Source: Clostridiales bacterium
Lineage (GTDB): Bacteria > Bacillota_A > Clostridia > Saccharofermentanales > Saccharofermentanaceae
DNA: 64,000 nt
NCBI GenBank assembly: GCA_024695545.1
Contig: JAILHZ010000159.1
Span: 1 to 64,000 of the forward strand
Direction: 5' to 3'
A program made the position numbers and the translations under genes. Below are positions 46,903-55,586 of this stretch, piece by piece; position 1 is the stretch's first letter, and every line of letters starts with the position of its first letter. The notes under the pieces are model-generated. The model saw only the letters and a list, made by a program, of their open reading frames with translations. It was not told the origin of the DNA and searched no databases.

Positions 46903-46932
46903 AAAAGAGAGCCGATTTCTCGGCTCTCTTTT
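46903..46932 (-). terminator. Intrinsic terminator of the VOR operon
   Basis: 13-base arms AAAAGAGAGCCGA and TCGGCTCTCTTTT with a 4-base loop, about 90 bases after the stop at 47021, upstream of the glgB promoter region. Confidence 0.88.
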
Positions 46933-47020
46933 ATAACATGTCACAATTCTTTCCCTTAAAATCAACTAATATAGGGATTTGTTAAAATTTTGTTAACTCC
47001 TCAATCGGTTAAGTTCAAAC

Positions 47021-47563
47021 TCACTGTTTTGCGAACTCTGCGCCCTTATCGAACGCATTGAGGTTGTTCGGGATCATATGATGTCTTCTCTCCGGAAGAA
47101 CGTCATAAAGTGCTTTTTCAAAGGATTCTCTGGTAAAAGCACCGGTCGCCGCGGACACGCATCCAAGGAGTACGATGGTTGCATAAGCCATGGAACCGAG
47201 TTCAGAAGCAATCTCGGAAGAGTTGATCGGGATGAAGCGGATATCTGTACGCTTCGGAGCAACCTTAACAAGCGAAGAGTCAATGATGATGATTCCGCCC
47301 GGCTTCAGAGTATCTTCGAACTTCTCAAGAGACGGCTGGTTCAGCGCGATGAGAACATCCGGCTCATTGATAACAGGAGATCCGATCGGCTCATCAGAGA
47401 TAACAACGGAGCAGTTAGCTGTACCGCCACGCATTTCCGGACCGTAGGACGGGAACCAGGAAACCTCTTTACCCTCGATCAGTGCAGACTCAGCTGCCAT
47501 CTTACCAGCAGAAAGAACGCCCTGACCACCGAATCCGGCAAGAATAATAGAAAAATCGATCAT
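47021..47563 (-). CDS. 2-oxoacid:ferredoxin oxidoreductase, gamma subunit
   Basis: The 180-residue product shows the gamma-subunit signatures GFGGQGVLSAGKM, SWFPSYGPEMRGGTANCSV and PDVLIALNQPSLEKF. It binds CoA and completes the enzyme with the three upstream products. The ATG at 47563 follows GGAGGT and is two bases after the beta-subunit stop; the longer in-frame ORF is overlap with the beta gene. It is the last gene of a delta-alpha-beta-gamma operon. Confidence 0.94.
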   Translation of the reverse strand: MIDFSIILAGFGGQGVLSAGKMAAESALIEGKEVSWFPSYGPEMRGGTANCSVVISDEPIGSPVINEPDVLIALNQPSLEKFEDTLKPGGIIIIDSSLVKVAPKRTDIRFIPINSSEIASELGSMAYATIVLLGCVSAATGAFTRESFEKALYDVLPERRHHMIPNNLNAFDKGAEFAKQ

Positions 47564-47565
47564 AA

Positions 47566-48312
47566 TTACACCTCCAGATCCTTGCCCTTGAAGACGCCCA
47601 GCGGATACTGCGGAACCATCTTCTCTTTGCACCACTCCAGAGCTTCGATCGGCTCTTTGCCCCAGTTAGTCGGGCATGTGGAGAGGAACTCGACCATCGC
47701 GAAACCGAGGCCTGCCTGCTGAACGCGGAAAGCCTTTGCGATCGCCTTCTTCGCTTCCTGAATGTGCTTGTAGTCAAAGAGTGCTACACGCTCGATGTAT
47801 ACCGCACCGGTAAGTGTGGAGAGCATCTCACTGACGTTGATCGGATAACCGCGTGTCTCAGCATCACGACCCAGCGGAGAGGTTGTAGTAACCTGACCGA
47901 GAAGTGTGGTCGGAGCCATCTGACCGGAAGTCATACCGTAAACTGCGTTGTTTACGAAGAATGTGCAGATCTTCTCACCACGTGCTGCGGCATGAACGAT
48001 CTCAGCTGTACCGATAGAAGCGAGGTCACCATCACCCTGATATGTGAATACCATTTCTTCCGGCTTACAGCGCTTGATACCTGTAGCTACCGCCGGAGCA
48101 CGGCCGTGAGCTGCCTGTACCATGTCGCAGGAAAAATAATCATAGTTGTTATATGTGCATCCTACAGACGCTACACCGATGGTCTTGTCGATAATGTCCA
48201 TCTCTTCCATTACTTCCGCGATCAGGCGGTGAATGATACCGTGCATACAACCCGGGCAGTAATGGAACGGCTTATCGGTCAGGCCTTTTGTTTTCTGAAA
48301 TACAACTGCCAT
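47566..48312 (-). CDS. 2-oxoacid:ferredoxin oxidoreductase, beta (TPP) subunit
   Basis: The 248-residue product carries the TPP-binding motif GDGDLASIG..NNAVYGMTSGQMAPTT (in two blocks), an N-terminal CPGCMHG cysteine pair for the Fe-S cluster, and GVGCTYNNYDYF-type spacing (VASVGCTYNNYDY). It is the catalytic TPP subunit that decarboxylates 2-oxoacids to acyl-CoA. The overall set resembles 2-oxoisovalerate (VOR) or 2-oxoglutarate (KOR) oxidoreductases; substrate cannot be settled from sequence alone. Confidence 0.93.
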   Translation of the reverse strand: MAVVFQKTKGLTDKPFHYCPGCMHGIIHRLIAEVMEEMDIIDKTIGVASVGCTYNNYDYFSCDMVQAAHGRAPAVATGIKRCKPEEMVFTYQGDGDLASIGTAEIVHAAARGEKICTFFVNNAVYGMTSGQMAPTTLLGQVTTTSPLGRDAETRGYPINVSEMLSTLTGAVYIERVALFDYKHIQEAKKAIAKAFRVQQAGLGFAMVEFLSTCPTNWGKEPIEALEWCKEKMVPQYPLGVFKGKDLEV

Positions 48313-48313
48313 C

Positions 48314-49384
48314 TTACATCTCCCCCTTATGAATCTTTACGATTTCATCCAGGATCTCTTTCTGAGTCGGCAGGTTACCACCCATACGACCATGGAAATA
48401 AACCGGCTTCTTACCGTTAACGGCAAGACGTACATCTTCGATCATCTGACCGGAAGAAAGCTCCACATCGAGGAATCCTTTCACACTCGGCATATCTGCA
48501 ACGCGTGCAAACTCCTTGCTCGGGAAAGGCCACAGTGTGATCGGACGGACCATACCGACCTTGATACCAAGCTCAGAAGCCTGACGGATAACATTCTTGC
48601 AGATACGGCTGCAGGTACCGTAAGCAGCTATAACGATCTCAGCATCATCGAGGTTGGAAGACTCAAACATAACTTCCTTCTCCTCGATCTCGCGGTACTT
48701 GTCCTGAAGCTCTCTGTTCTTTGCTTCCAGATCATCCGGATCAATGTAGATGGAAGTGATGGTGTTGTGCTTCGCACGGCCATGCATACCTGTGGTTGCC
48801 CACGGCTTAGCTACTTCCAGAGTTTCTTCCTTCTCTTTAAAAGCAACCGGCTCCATCATCTGTCCGATAGTACCGTCACCGAGGATCATGCAGACCATTC
48901 TGTACTTATCTGCAAGATCGAAGGACTTGACTGTCAGCTCATAGAGTTCCTGTACGGAAGCAGGAGCAATAACGAGGTTTCTGTAGTCACCATGTCCGCC
49001 GCCCTTTGTAGCCTGGAAATAGTCGCCCTGGGACGGGAGAATACCGCCGAGACCAGGACCGCCACGCATGATGTTTACTACTACTGCCGGAAGCTCAGCA
49101 CCGGCAATATAGGAAATACCTTCCTGCTTCAGGGAAATTCCCGGAGAAGAGGAAGATGTGAGGACTCTCTCACCTGTAGCCGCCGCACCGTATACCATGT
49201 TGATTGCAGCAACTTCGCTCTCGGCCTGTACAAACGTACCGCCGTGCTTAACCATCTCACGGGCCATGTAGTGCATAACTTCCGTCTGAGGTGTGATCGG
49301 GTAACCGAAATAATGACGGCATCCTGCACGGATCGCCGCTTCTGCGATTACCTCATTACCTTTCATCAATACTCTTTTTGCCAT
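48314..49384 (-). CDS. vorB: 2-oxoacid:ferredoxin oxidoreductase, alpha subunit (VorB type)
   Basis: The 356-residue product has KGNEVIAEAAIRAGCRHYFG, GYPITPQTEVMHYM, FVQAESEVAAINMVYGAA, TSSSSPGISLKQEG and MRGGPGLGGILPSQGDYF, matching the subunit usually named VorB (3-methyl-2-oxobutanoate dehydrogenase). It provides the pyrimidine and CoA-side domains. With ilvE in the same window, use of branched-chain 2-oxoacids is plausible. It is the second gene of the operon, 9 bases after the ferredoxin subunit. Confidence 0.92.
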   Translation of the reverse strand: MAKRVLMKGNEVIAEAAIRAGCRHYFGYPITPQTEVMHYMAREMVKHGGTFVQAESEVAAINMVYGAAATGERVLTSSSSPGISLKQEGISYIAGAELPAVVVNIMRGGPGLGGILPSQGDYFQATKGGGHGDYRNLVIAPASVQELYELTVKSFDLADKYRMVCMILGDGTIGQMMEPVAFKEKEETLEVAKPWATTGMHGRAKHNTITSIYIDPDDLEAKNRELQDKYREIEEKEVMFESSNLDDAEIVIAAYGTCSRICKNVIRQASELGIKVGMVRPITLWPFPSKEFARVADMPSVKGFLDVELSSGQMIEDVRLAVNGKKPVYFHGRMGGNLPTQKEILDEIVKIHKGEM

Positions 49385-49393
49385 GTCTCCACC

Positions 49394-49600
49394 TTACCTT
49401 TCTACCGTGATCACAGAATCCGGGCACTGGGTCGCGCAGAAGGCGCAGCCGACGCACTGGGAAAGATCGGTACAGGAAGCAGGATGATAGCCTTTACTGT
49501 TCAGACGCTCTTTATCGAGCACGAGGATCTTCTTCGGGCAGGCATAAACACACAAACCACAGCCCTTACACAGATCTTCTTGAAAAGATACCTTAGCCAT
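49394..49600 (-). CDS. 2-oxoacid:ferredoxin oxidoreductase, delta (2x4Fe-4S) subunit
   Basis: The 68-residue product is a dicluster ferredoxin with CKGCGLCVYACP and CVGCAFCATQCP, enough to bind two 4Fe-4S clusters that pass electrons out of the oxidoreductase. It is the first gene of the operon, with an AGGAGG ribosome binding site and a good promoter upstream. Confidence 0.94.
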   Translation of the reverse strand: MAKVSFQEDLCKGCGLCVYACPKKILVLDKERLNSKGYHPASCTDLSQCVGCAFCATQCPDSVITVER

Positions 49601-49633
49601 ATGTTCCTCCTGATATTTTATTGCGTATTATGA

Positions 49634-49662
49634 ATTATAGTCTTGCCCCCCATATAAATCAA
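49634..49662 (-). promoter_or_regulatory. Promoter of the VOR operon
   Basis: On the minus strand: -35 TTGATT (49662-49657), 17-base spacer, exact -10 TATAAT (49639-49634), about 35 bases before the ferredoxin-subunit start. Confidence 0.75.
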
Positions 49663-49784
49663 CATGGCAAAAGGCTAGGAAACTGAACGTTTTTCACTCA
49701 TTCAGCCGACAGAATTGACAACAGTCAAAGGAAGAGAACGATTTATCTGAAAATCTCAAAAAAGGAAAAGCAGACAAAAAGAAA

Positions 49785-49803
49785 AACCCGCGTACAGCGG
49801 GTT
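49785..49803 (-). terminator. Intrinsic terminator of mscL
   Basis: 7-base arms AACCCGC and GCGGGTT with a 5-base loop and a TTTTTCTTTTT tract on the minus strand, 30 bases after the mscL stop. The remaining gap to 49633 shows no gene. Confidence 0.85.
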
Positions 49804-49833
49804 CCTCTTATCAGCAATTATGTCGAATAAAGA

Positions 49834-50259
49834 TTAAGCGTTTTCCTTCTTCAGCAGGTCGCGGATCTCTGTAAGGAGAGCAATATCTGCAGGTGTCTCT
49901 TCTTCTTTCTTCTCTTCCTCTTCCTTCTTGGAAAGCTTATCCTTCGCCTTATTCATAACACGGATAATGATAAAGATTACGAAAGCGATGATGATAAACT
50001 GGATGATCGCATTGATCAGAACACCATATCCGATAGCTACTTCGCCTTCGAGAACACCCTCAGCATTGAGTGTTCCTTCCTTAAGAACATACTTCATGTT
50101 TGCAAAGTCAACGCCGGATGTCAGCATGCCGATGCAAGGCATAATGATGTTATCGACAAGTGCAGTTACGATCTTACCAAAAGCAGCACCGATAACTACC
50201 GCGGTTGCCAGGTCGATAACGTTTCCTCTCATAAGAAATGCTTTAAAATCTTTCCACAT
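49834..50259 (-). CDS. mscL: Large-conductance mechanosensitive channel MscL
   Basis: The 141-residue product opens with the MscL signature FKAFLMRGNVIDLATAVVIGAAFGKIV (here described in part: RGNVIDLATAVVIG), has two membrane helices (about 15-45 and 78-103), a periplasmic loop, and a cytoplasmic helix rich in Lys/Glu ending LLTEIRDLLKK. It opens under hypo-osmotic shock. The Lys/Glu-rich stretch is longer than average. Transcribed after the ArsR gene, with its own terminator. Confidence 0.95.
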   Translation of the reverse strand: MWKDFKAFLMRGNVIDLATAVVIGAAFGKIVTALVDNIIMPCIGMLTSGVDFANMKYVLKEGTLNAEGVLEGEVAIGYGVLINAIIQFIIIAFVIFIIIRVMNKAKDKLSKKEEEEKKEEETPADIALLTEIRDLLKKENA

Positions 50260-50323
50260 AAAACAACCCTCCGTAAGTTTTATTTTGTATTTTCACTATA
50301 TTCCAATTGGAACAATTTGTGAA

Positions 50324-50662
50324 CTACTTATTCTTCTCCTTTTTGTTCTTCTTCTTTTTCTTATCTTTCTTCTTTTCTTTTTCCTTATCGTCTTTTCCGG
50401 ACACGAGACTTCGGAGACTGGCAATCATGGTGAAAATGCTTTCTTCATTTATGTTATAAAAGCACTCGCGCCCCACTTTATTCGCGTGAACGATCTTCTC
50501 GGAAACCAGAAGCTGCATGTGATGCGAGAGCGTCGGCTGCGAGATCTTCAGGTGTTCCAGGATATCTTTGGCGCGGAGCTTCTTTCCTTCCGAAAGAATC
50601 GAAAGGATCTGCATCCTTGTAGGATCACTTAACACTTCAAAGCATGAGTTGACGTTTTCCAA
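50324..50662 (-). CDS. ArsR-type winged-helix regulator with Lys-rich tail
   Basis: The 112-residue product has an ArsR winged helix (about 5-80; FEVLSDPTRMQILSILSEGK, ILEHLKISQPTLSHHMQLL recognition helix, VGRECFYNIN wing). The typical metal motif CVCDL is absent, so a metal effector is not indicated. The final 25 residues or so are almost all Lys/Asp/Glu/Asn. It follows the YhbD-like gene by 14 bases and precedes mscL. Confidence 0.88.
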   Translation of the reverse strand: MENVNSCFEVLSDPTRMQILSILSEGKKLRAKDILEHLKISQPTLSHHMQLLVSEKIVHANKVGRECFYNINEESIFTMIASLRSLVSGKDDKEKEKKKDKKKKKNKKEKNK

Positions 50663-50676
50663 AGCGCTTACCCCCG

Positions 50677-51309
50677 TTATGCGATCAGCTGTCCTTTAAG
50701 TGCCTCTTCAAAATCAGAAAGATTGGCGCATGCCACGACTTCCGTATTATCTTCGAGAAGAATATCCTCATCCTCCTTAACAAGAAGTGTCATCGGAACA
50801 CCGAGTTTTCTAAGGAGAAGCAACTGGTACTCTTTACTCGGCTGGTTCGCAAGATATTTGCTGAGCATACGGAGGATCTGCTTTGCATCTTCCAGATAAA
50901 TCCCAGAAAGGCGCATCAGATGATCGATAACATATACTCCGAAGACATCGTCAAACTTCATATTCTTCTTATCCGGGAATACGGAAGTAAATACAGTCAT
51001 TGAGATCTTTGATACGAGATTCAGTTTTACGAAATCATCGACAGGGATCAGGAAGCTCTTCACATTCGGGGAGAAGATCTCCTGGAGCTGTTCCGCAGTG
51101 AGTTCGCCCTTTAAATCCTGGATACGCTCGATACGGGCAAGTACCCGATCTCTCGGAAGAAAGGTCTCCTGTCCGGTCTTGGTCGCCTTGTGAATAAACC
51201 AGCTTTCCGGGATCAGATTCATTCTCTTCCAGCGGTACAGAGTTCCATAGGAAATACGTGCCACACGCAGAAGCTGCTTCTTCGAAATCAATTCTTCATT
51301 CTCAAACAT
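50677..51309 (-). CDS. YhbD-like (DUF4004) protein
   Basis: The 210-residue product opens with a MerR-like helix-turn-helix segment (ISKKQLLRVARISYGTLYRWKRMNLIPESWFI), followed by a TGQETFLPRD element and a helical region. This pattern matches my recollection of Bacillus YhbD / DUF4004 proteins. The rest (about 75-205) is mixed helix and strand with no known motif. The N-terminal part suggests DNA binding. It is next to an ArsR regulator on the same strand. Function unknown. Confidence 0.75.
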   Translation of the reverse strand: MFENEELISKKQLLRVARISYGTLYRWKRMNLIPESWFIHKATKTGQETFLPRDRVLARIERIQDLKGELTAEQLQEIFSPNVKSFLIPVDDFVKLNLVSKISMTVFTSVFPDKKNMKFDDVFGVYVIDHLMRLSGIYLEDAKQILRMLSKYLANQPSKEYQLLLLRKLGVPMTLLVKEDEDILLEDNTEVVACANLSDFEEALKGQLIA

Positions 51310-51330
51310 GGCGTTTCACCTCACATAAGA

Positions 51331-51366
51331 ATAGCTGTGGACATTCATAGAAACATCCACAGCTAT
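51331..51366. promoter_or_regulatory. Long inverted repeat upstream of the YhbD-like gene
   Basis: Perfect 11-base arms ATAGCTGTGGA and TCCACAGCTAT with a 14-base loop, between the zinc-ribbon gene's end and the YhbD-like start. No T run follows on the minus strand, so it may be a regulatory hairpin or operator rather than a terminator. Confidence 0.45.
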
Positions 51367-51455
51367 CATTTTAGTGAAACAATGTTACAACTTCTAAACA
51401 GGCAGATAGCAATTCGAATTCCGTTTTATCTCAGAAACGGTCTCTGCCAAGTACC

Positions 51456-52298
51456 TTACGCGATGAACGGAATGATCTTATCCAGTTCGTCGATCACGTC
51501 ATATGCCGTACCGTTCACAAATGCATCGAAGAGATCCGGTGCAAGGAAATGGCATACGATAGCAAGCGAAAGAATGATACAGATCAGGATGATCTGCCAG
51601 ATCAGAGCGGCTCTCGCGAAGTTCTTACGGCTCTGGCACTTCTTGCCTGCAGCGGAGAAGACGATCGCGAAGATAAGGCCGATGACCGGAATTGCAAAGA
51701 GCAGACTCAGCCAGAAAGCGGTACCTGTCTTAAGGATCTTCTGATCAGATGTATCAATTTCCTTCTTCTCCTTGATCGGGTCCTTAACAGGAACTACCGG
51801 TGCGGGAACTGTCTCCGGAGTCAGCTGCGGAATCGGTGACGGAATGGGAGCAGCCATTCCCGCCGGAGTCAGCTGAGGTGCCGGTGCAAGTACAGGAGCG
51901 GCAACCGTTTCCTGTGCCGGAGCAGCAAATGGTTCAGCAAACGGAGCCGCTGCCTTTTCTACAGGACCGGATACCGTCTGCGGATATTCAGGAAGCACAT
52001 TCTCGATTGGAGCAACTTCCGGAGCTTCCATAGGGAACTCTGTAGCAACATCGATATTCTCTTCAACCTGTTTCGGAATAGCGATCGGTGCACCGGGATC
52101 AAAAGATGCACTGGGCATATCGGAAGAAAAATCATCAACTGCAGCCGGAACAACATCACCGGCAGTCGGGATCTCTTCTTTCACCTCAGCAACAACTTCT
52201 TCTGCCTTCTGCGCAAGACCTGCCAGCGGAGTACCGCAGGATGAACAGAACTTTGTTCCGTCTTGTAATTCTGTTTGACAATTAGGACAAATCATCAT
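51456..52298 (-). CDS. Zinc-ribbon membrane protein with Pro/Ala-rich linker
   Basis: The 280-residue product has an N-terminal zinc ribbon (CPNCQTELQDGTKFCSSCG, about 4-22), a long Pro/Ala/Val/Glu-rich low-complexity linker (about 30-190), and two C-terminal membrane helices (about 200-222 and 236-256) around AAGKKCQSRKNFARAAL. Such zinc-ribbon plus membrane proteins are common and functionally unassigned in Clostridia. The first of two adjacent ATGs (52298) is preferred, with AGGAGGG 5 bases upstream. Confidence 0.8.
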   Translation of the reverse strand: MMICPNCQTELQDGTKFCSSCGTPLAGLAQKAEEVVAEVKEEIPTAGDVVPAAVDDFSSDMPSASFDPGAPIAIPKQVEENIDVATEFPMEAPEVAPIENVLPEYPQTVSGPVEKAAAPFAEPFAAPAQETVAAPVLAPAPQLTPAGMAAPIPSPIPQLTPETVPAPVVPVKDPIKEKKEIDTSDQKILKTGTAFWLSLLFAIPVIGLIFAIVFSAAGKKCQSRKNFARAALIWQIILICIILSLAIVCHFLAPDLFDAFVNGTAYDVIDELDKIIPFIA

Positions 52299-52412
52299 TG
52301 AAACCCTCCTGAACAATAAATACTATCACATGCCGAAAACAACCCCGGCGAATAGACCAAAATAATTATATCATGATTTCTTTCTATTTTTGCAACAAGA
52401 AAAGCACTGTTT

Positions 52413-55400
52413 TCAGACAGGTATCTTTGCTACGAGTATCTGCCCCGGCTGAAGCGTATAGCGCTTAACATTTCCATTAAGGAAGTTCCTGGTCGACGCC
52501 AGGGAGATCTTCTCACCTGTCGCAGAATAACGGCTTGCCGAAACATTCTTGATCGGTGTTTTTGCTTCGATCAGGAACTGCTGCTGTTCTTTCGTCGGAT
52601 TGGTCACGATAAGATAAATATATCCATCCGAAGTATATGCATACGACTTTAGTCCGATCGAATAATTCTCATCCTTCTTATGTGTCAGCGGTGCCGTCCA
52701 TACCGTATCGACACGCTGTCCTTTGGCTGCAGAAGACAGGACGCCGCAAAGCCGCATCGCCGTTTCCATATTCGATGACTCGACAAGTCTGCTTTCCGGC
52801 GTACTTCCGTCATGGGAAAACAGCCGGTCATCACCCGCATCCCCGCAAAGTCGGCTGATCGGAAGATCAACTGCCACCATCGATGTGTCGTTGCCGAGGT
52901 CATGGAGCAGGAACTCTGCGATTTCGGCAGCATTCAGGGCCGTCTGGTCCTGAACGATCTGATTTTCCGAAACGCGGCTCTTTACGATAGAGAAAGACAG
53001 ATTTCCGATCCATTCACCGAGCGCATCCTGATTATAGGATGTATTTCGCGGATGATGGTCAGCAAATTCCGAATAAGCTTTATCTATCAGGATACCGATA
53101 TCCGATACCGACGCATCAGTTGCCTTCTCTATAATAGAATTACTGATATTCAGAGAAGAAACATGATAATCGGCAGACGAAGGAAGCGTAGCACTGTCGC
53201 GATATTCCATCCCGTCGATGAATACCAGTTTATCTTTAAGATCAGAATAGTACTTGGAATTCACGACCAGCGAGATCATATAGTCGACATAATTCTTTCT
53301 GTGAGTCTCATCAGAGAAAAGACCATCACGGTCTCCGAACTCGAGCACTATATTCTCGAACTGCTTATTCCAGGGTACCGCGGTACCGTTATCCACACGC
53401 AGTTTTCCGTATGTATCCGTAATACCGCCGCTTATGTATCCCAGAAGAGTCTCCATCTCCTCGGCGCCGAAAGAAGAATCGATTACGAACCAGGGCTTGG
53501 CATCGACTTTCTTTACCAGTCTGAGCGTCGACTCAAGAGAAATCACGCCCGTATCCCGGACAGTTCCATCCTCATCAACAGCAATATGTTCATTTCCCAT
53601 CAGTGGGAGATTCGAAGAAATATCCCATCCGAGACAGCCCAGTTGCAGATTCTCAAGTCTCAGGAACTCCGGATGACTGTCGGAGAGCAGATCCACCACG
53701 GCAGGCTTGATACTCTGTTCAGAGTAAGATTCTCTCTGCAGTCTGATACCATCCGCATACATCTCGCCGTTTCCGTAGAAACCGATGTTCAGACGGATCT
53801 CCTGATTCTCCAGGCGCTTCTTATCAGAAGGCCATGCGAAAGTGAAACTGTATTCTTTCCAGCTGCCGCTGACATTGGTAAACGTTGTTCCGATCGTTTC
53901 CGAAAGACCGGAGATCCATACCAGGACCTCTTCTTTTTCCATATTCGTCTGCTTTATCCAGAGCCGTACGTGATAGAATACCTTCTCTTTCAGCGGGTTC
54001 CGGTCATCTCTGGAAATTACCTGCGAGATGAAATGCGCTTCACCCGGATCAGTCTTCGATGCGGAAACCCGGAGTGATTTTTCTCCGGAATTCTTCGGTG
54101 CATCAGATACGATCTGTGTCTTTGTATCTGTTCCGAAGACATCCCACGCATTTGCACCGGATTCGGAAACAGACGGACGGGATGCGGATAACAGGCAGAT
54201 CGAGCCTTTCTGAATGCCCGATTCCGAATTCTCGGCGATCGGCTGATCGATCGTGACTCGCGTATACACAGAAGCAGATTCGATTTTTCCCTCATGCGAT
54301 ATCAGAACACTGTCTTCAGAATAATGGCAGATCGCGTCGATCTTTCCGTCGATCTCAGTGAATACCTGATGCCATCTGTTCTGGGTTCTGGAGAAAGCGT
54401 AGATCAGTCCGTTATTGGTCAGCAGCCAGATATTTCCTTCCCCGAGCACCGAAACCTGCGCCGGAGAGATCCCGTTCGGGAGTTTTGCATCATAACGATC
54501 AAAAACGAACTTATCTTTCTCTGTGTCAAAAGCGCCGACTGCCAGTTTTCCAGTGCGGTCAACAAGAATAAACTCGCCGTTCTCCTGCGCGGAAAGGACC
54601 CATTCATCCGAATCTGTCGCGAGAAGCTCCGAAGAAGTCAGCTGACGGAAAAGGTTACCGTTTACCGTCGTACACACGTAACCCGAGGTTCCTGCGATCA
54701 GGGCACGGGTATCGTCAGAACAAGCAGTAAGAAGATCCGCGGATGAATTGATCGAAGGCATGATCACAGAACTCGAATCACATACAAGGATCTTTCCGTT
54801 TTTGCCACAGGCGATTCCGGTTTTTCCGAGGATCGTCAGTGCTTTCATATCCGTCTCTTCATCTTCCTCGCCCGGAATTCTGTCCCATGACACGCCGTTC
54901 GGGGAATAGTAGAAAGATCCGTTCTCTGTGACGGCAAAATAGCGGGATCCCTTCTCAGCCACGTCGGCAAAAGCACTGTCGCCTTCAGACGGAAGCGTCA
55001 TGCCCTCCGGAGAAGCCGTATCAGATACAATCTCACCGCTTTGCAGGAGAAGCAGAACTCCCGAAGCGGAGCGTCTGACTTTTACCGCAAAGAGATCCGA
55101 ACGGTCCTCTTCTCCGAGCGGGCGGAGAATACCGAGCTGTTCGGTCTGGCAATCGAGAATGCCTGCATGAACGACCTGTCTTAATTGTCCGGACTCATCG
55201 AATGAAAGGATACGGAGCTTACCGTCCTTAAACACGCCGGTAGGAAGGCCGCCCTCTTCTTTATTCTGAAGGTAGACCTGATTCCCGTCTGTTTCCGCGA
55301 CATTGAAAACTTCCTCATCATGATAATTCTCGAAGGAAGGATCCCAGACCAGATTCGTGGACGGAATATAGGACAGATTCACACTCATTCCCGAAGATAC

Positions 55401-55586
55401 GAAACCTGATGATTCTTCACCCACCGAGACCTTCGGGTATTCAGATGACATTCTCATGATTCCGAGCGCCACAAACATTACCGAAGCCGCAATAAGGAAG
55501 ATCACAAAGACCGTTATTGCCGTAAGCATCGGTCTCTTGTGCACTCTGCGGTCACGTCTGAAGATCTTTCGAAGGAAACTGATCAT
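52413..55586 (-). CDS. Large membrane-anchored protein: propeller, carbohydrate-binding and GH51-like regions
   Basis: The 1057-residue product has a basic cytoplasmic start, one membrane helix (about 20-44), and an extracellular portion. About 60-450 looks like a beta-propeller (NGSFYYSPNGVSWDRIPG, ISHEGKIESA). About 470-620 is a carbohydrate-binding beta-sandwich-like domain (GEKSLRVSASKTDPGEAHFI, FTNVSGSWKEYSFTFAWPS). About 640-1057 resembles GH51 arabinofuranosidases (HPEFLRLENLQLGCLGWD, AKPWFVIDSSFGAEEMETLL, AVPWNKQFENIVLEFGDRDG) plus a closing beta domain. The family's acid/base G-N-E is G-D-R here, so catalysis is doubtful. It starts inside the CPBP gene's end (4-base overlap). Confidence 0.65.
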   Translation of the reverse strand: MISFLRKIFRRDRRVHKRPMLTAITVFVIFLIAASVMFVALGIMRMSSEYPKVSVGEESSGFVSSGMSVNLSYIPSTNLVWDPSFENYHDEEVFNVAETDGNQVYLQNKEEGGLPTGVFKDGKLRILSFDESGQLRQVVHAGILDCQTEQLGILRPLGEEDRSDLFAVKVRRSASGVLLLLQSGEIVSDTASPEGMTLPSEGDSAFADVAEKGSRYFAVTENGSFYYSPNGVSWDRIPGEEDEETDMKALTILGKTGIACGKNGKILVCDSSSVIMPSINSSADLLTACSDDTRALIAGTSGYVCTTVNGNLFRQLTSSELLATDSDEWVLSAQENGEFILVDRTGKLAVGAFDTEKDKFVFDRYDAKLPNGISPAQVSVLGEGNIWLLTNNGLIYAFSRTQNRWHQVFTEIDGKIDAICHYSEDSVLISHEGKIESASVYTRVTIDQPIAENSESGIQKGSICLLSASRPSVSESGANAWDVFGTDTKTQIVSDAPKNSGEKSLRVSASKTDPGEAHFISQVISRDDRNPLKEKVFYHVRLWIKQTNMEKEEVLVWISGLSETIGTTFTNVSGSWKEYSFTFAWPSDKKRLENQEIRLNIGFYGNGEMYADGIRLQRESYSEQSIKPAVVDLLSDSHPEFLRLENLQLGCLGWDISSNLPLMGNEHIAVDEDGTVRDTGVISLESTLRLVKKVDAKPWFVIDSSFGAEEMETLLGYISGGITDTYGKLRVDNGTAVPWNKQFENIVLEFGDRDGLFSDETHRKNYVDYMISLVVNSKYYSDLKDKLVFIDGMEYRDSATLPSSADYHVSSLNISNSIIEKATDASVSDIGILIDKAYSEFADHHPRNTSYNQDALGEWIGNLSFSIVKSRVSENQIVQDQTALNAAEIAEFLLHDLGNDTSMVAVDLPISRLCGDAGDDRLFSHDGSTPESRLVESSNMETAMRLCGVLSSAAKGQRVDTVWTAPLTHKKDENYSIGLKSYAYTSDGYIYLIVTNPTKEQQQFLIEAKTPIKNVSASRYSATGEKISLASTRNFLNGNVKRYTLQPGQILVAKIPV

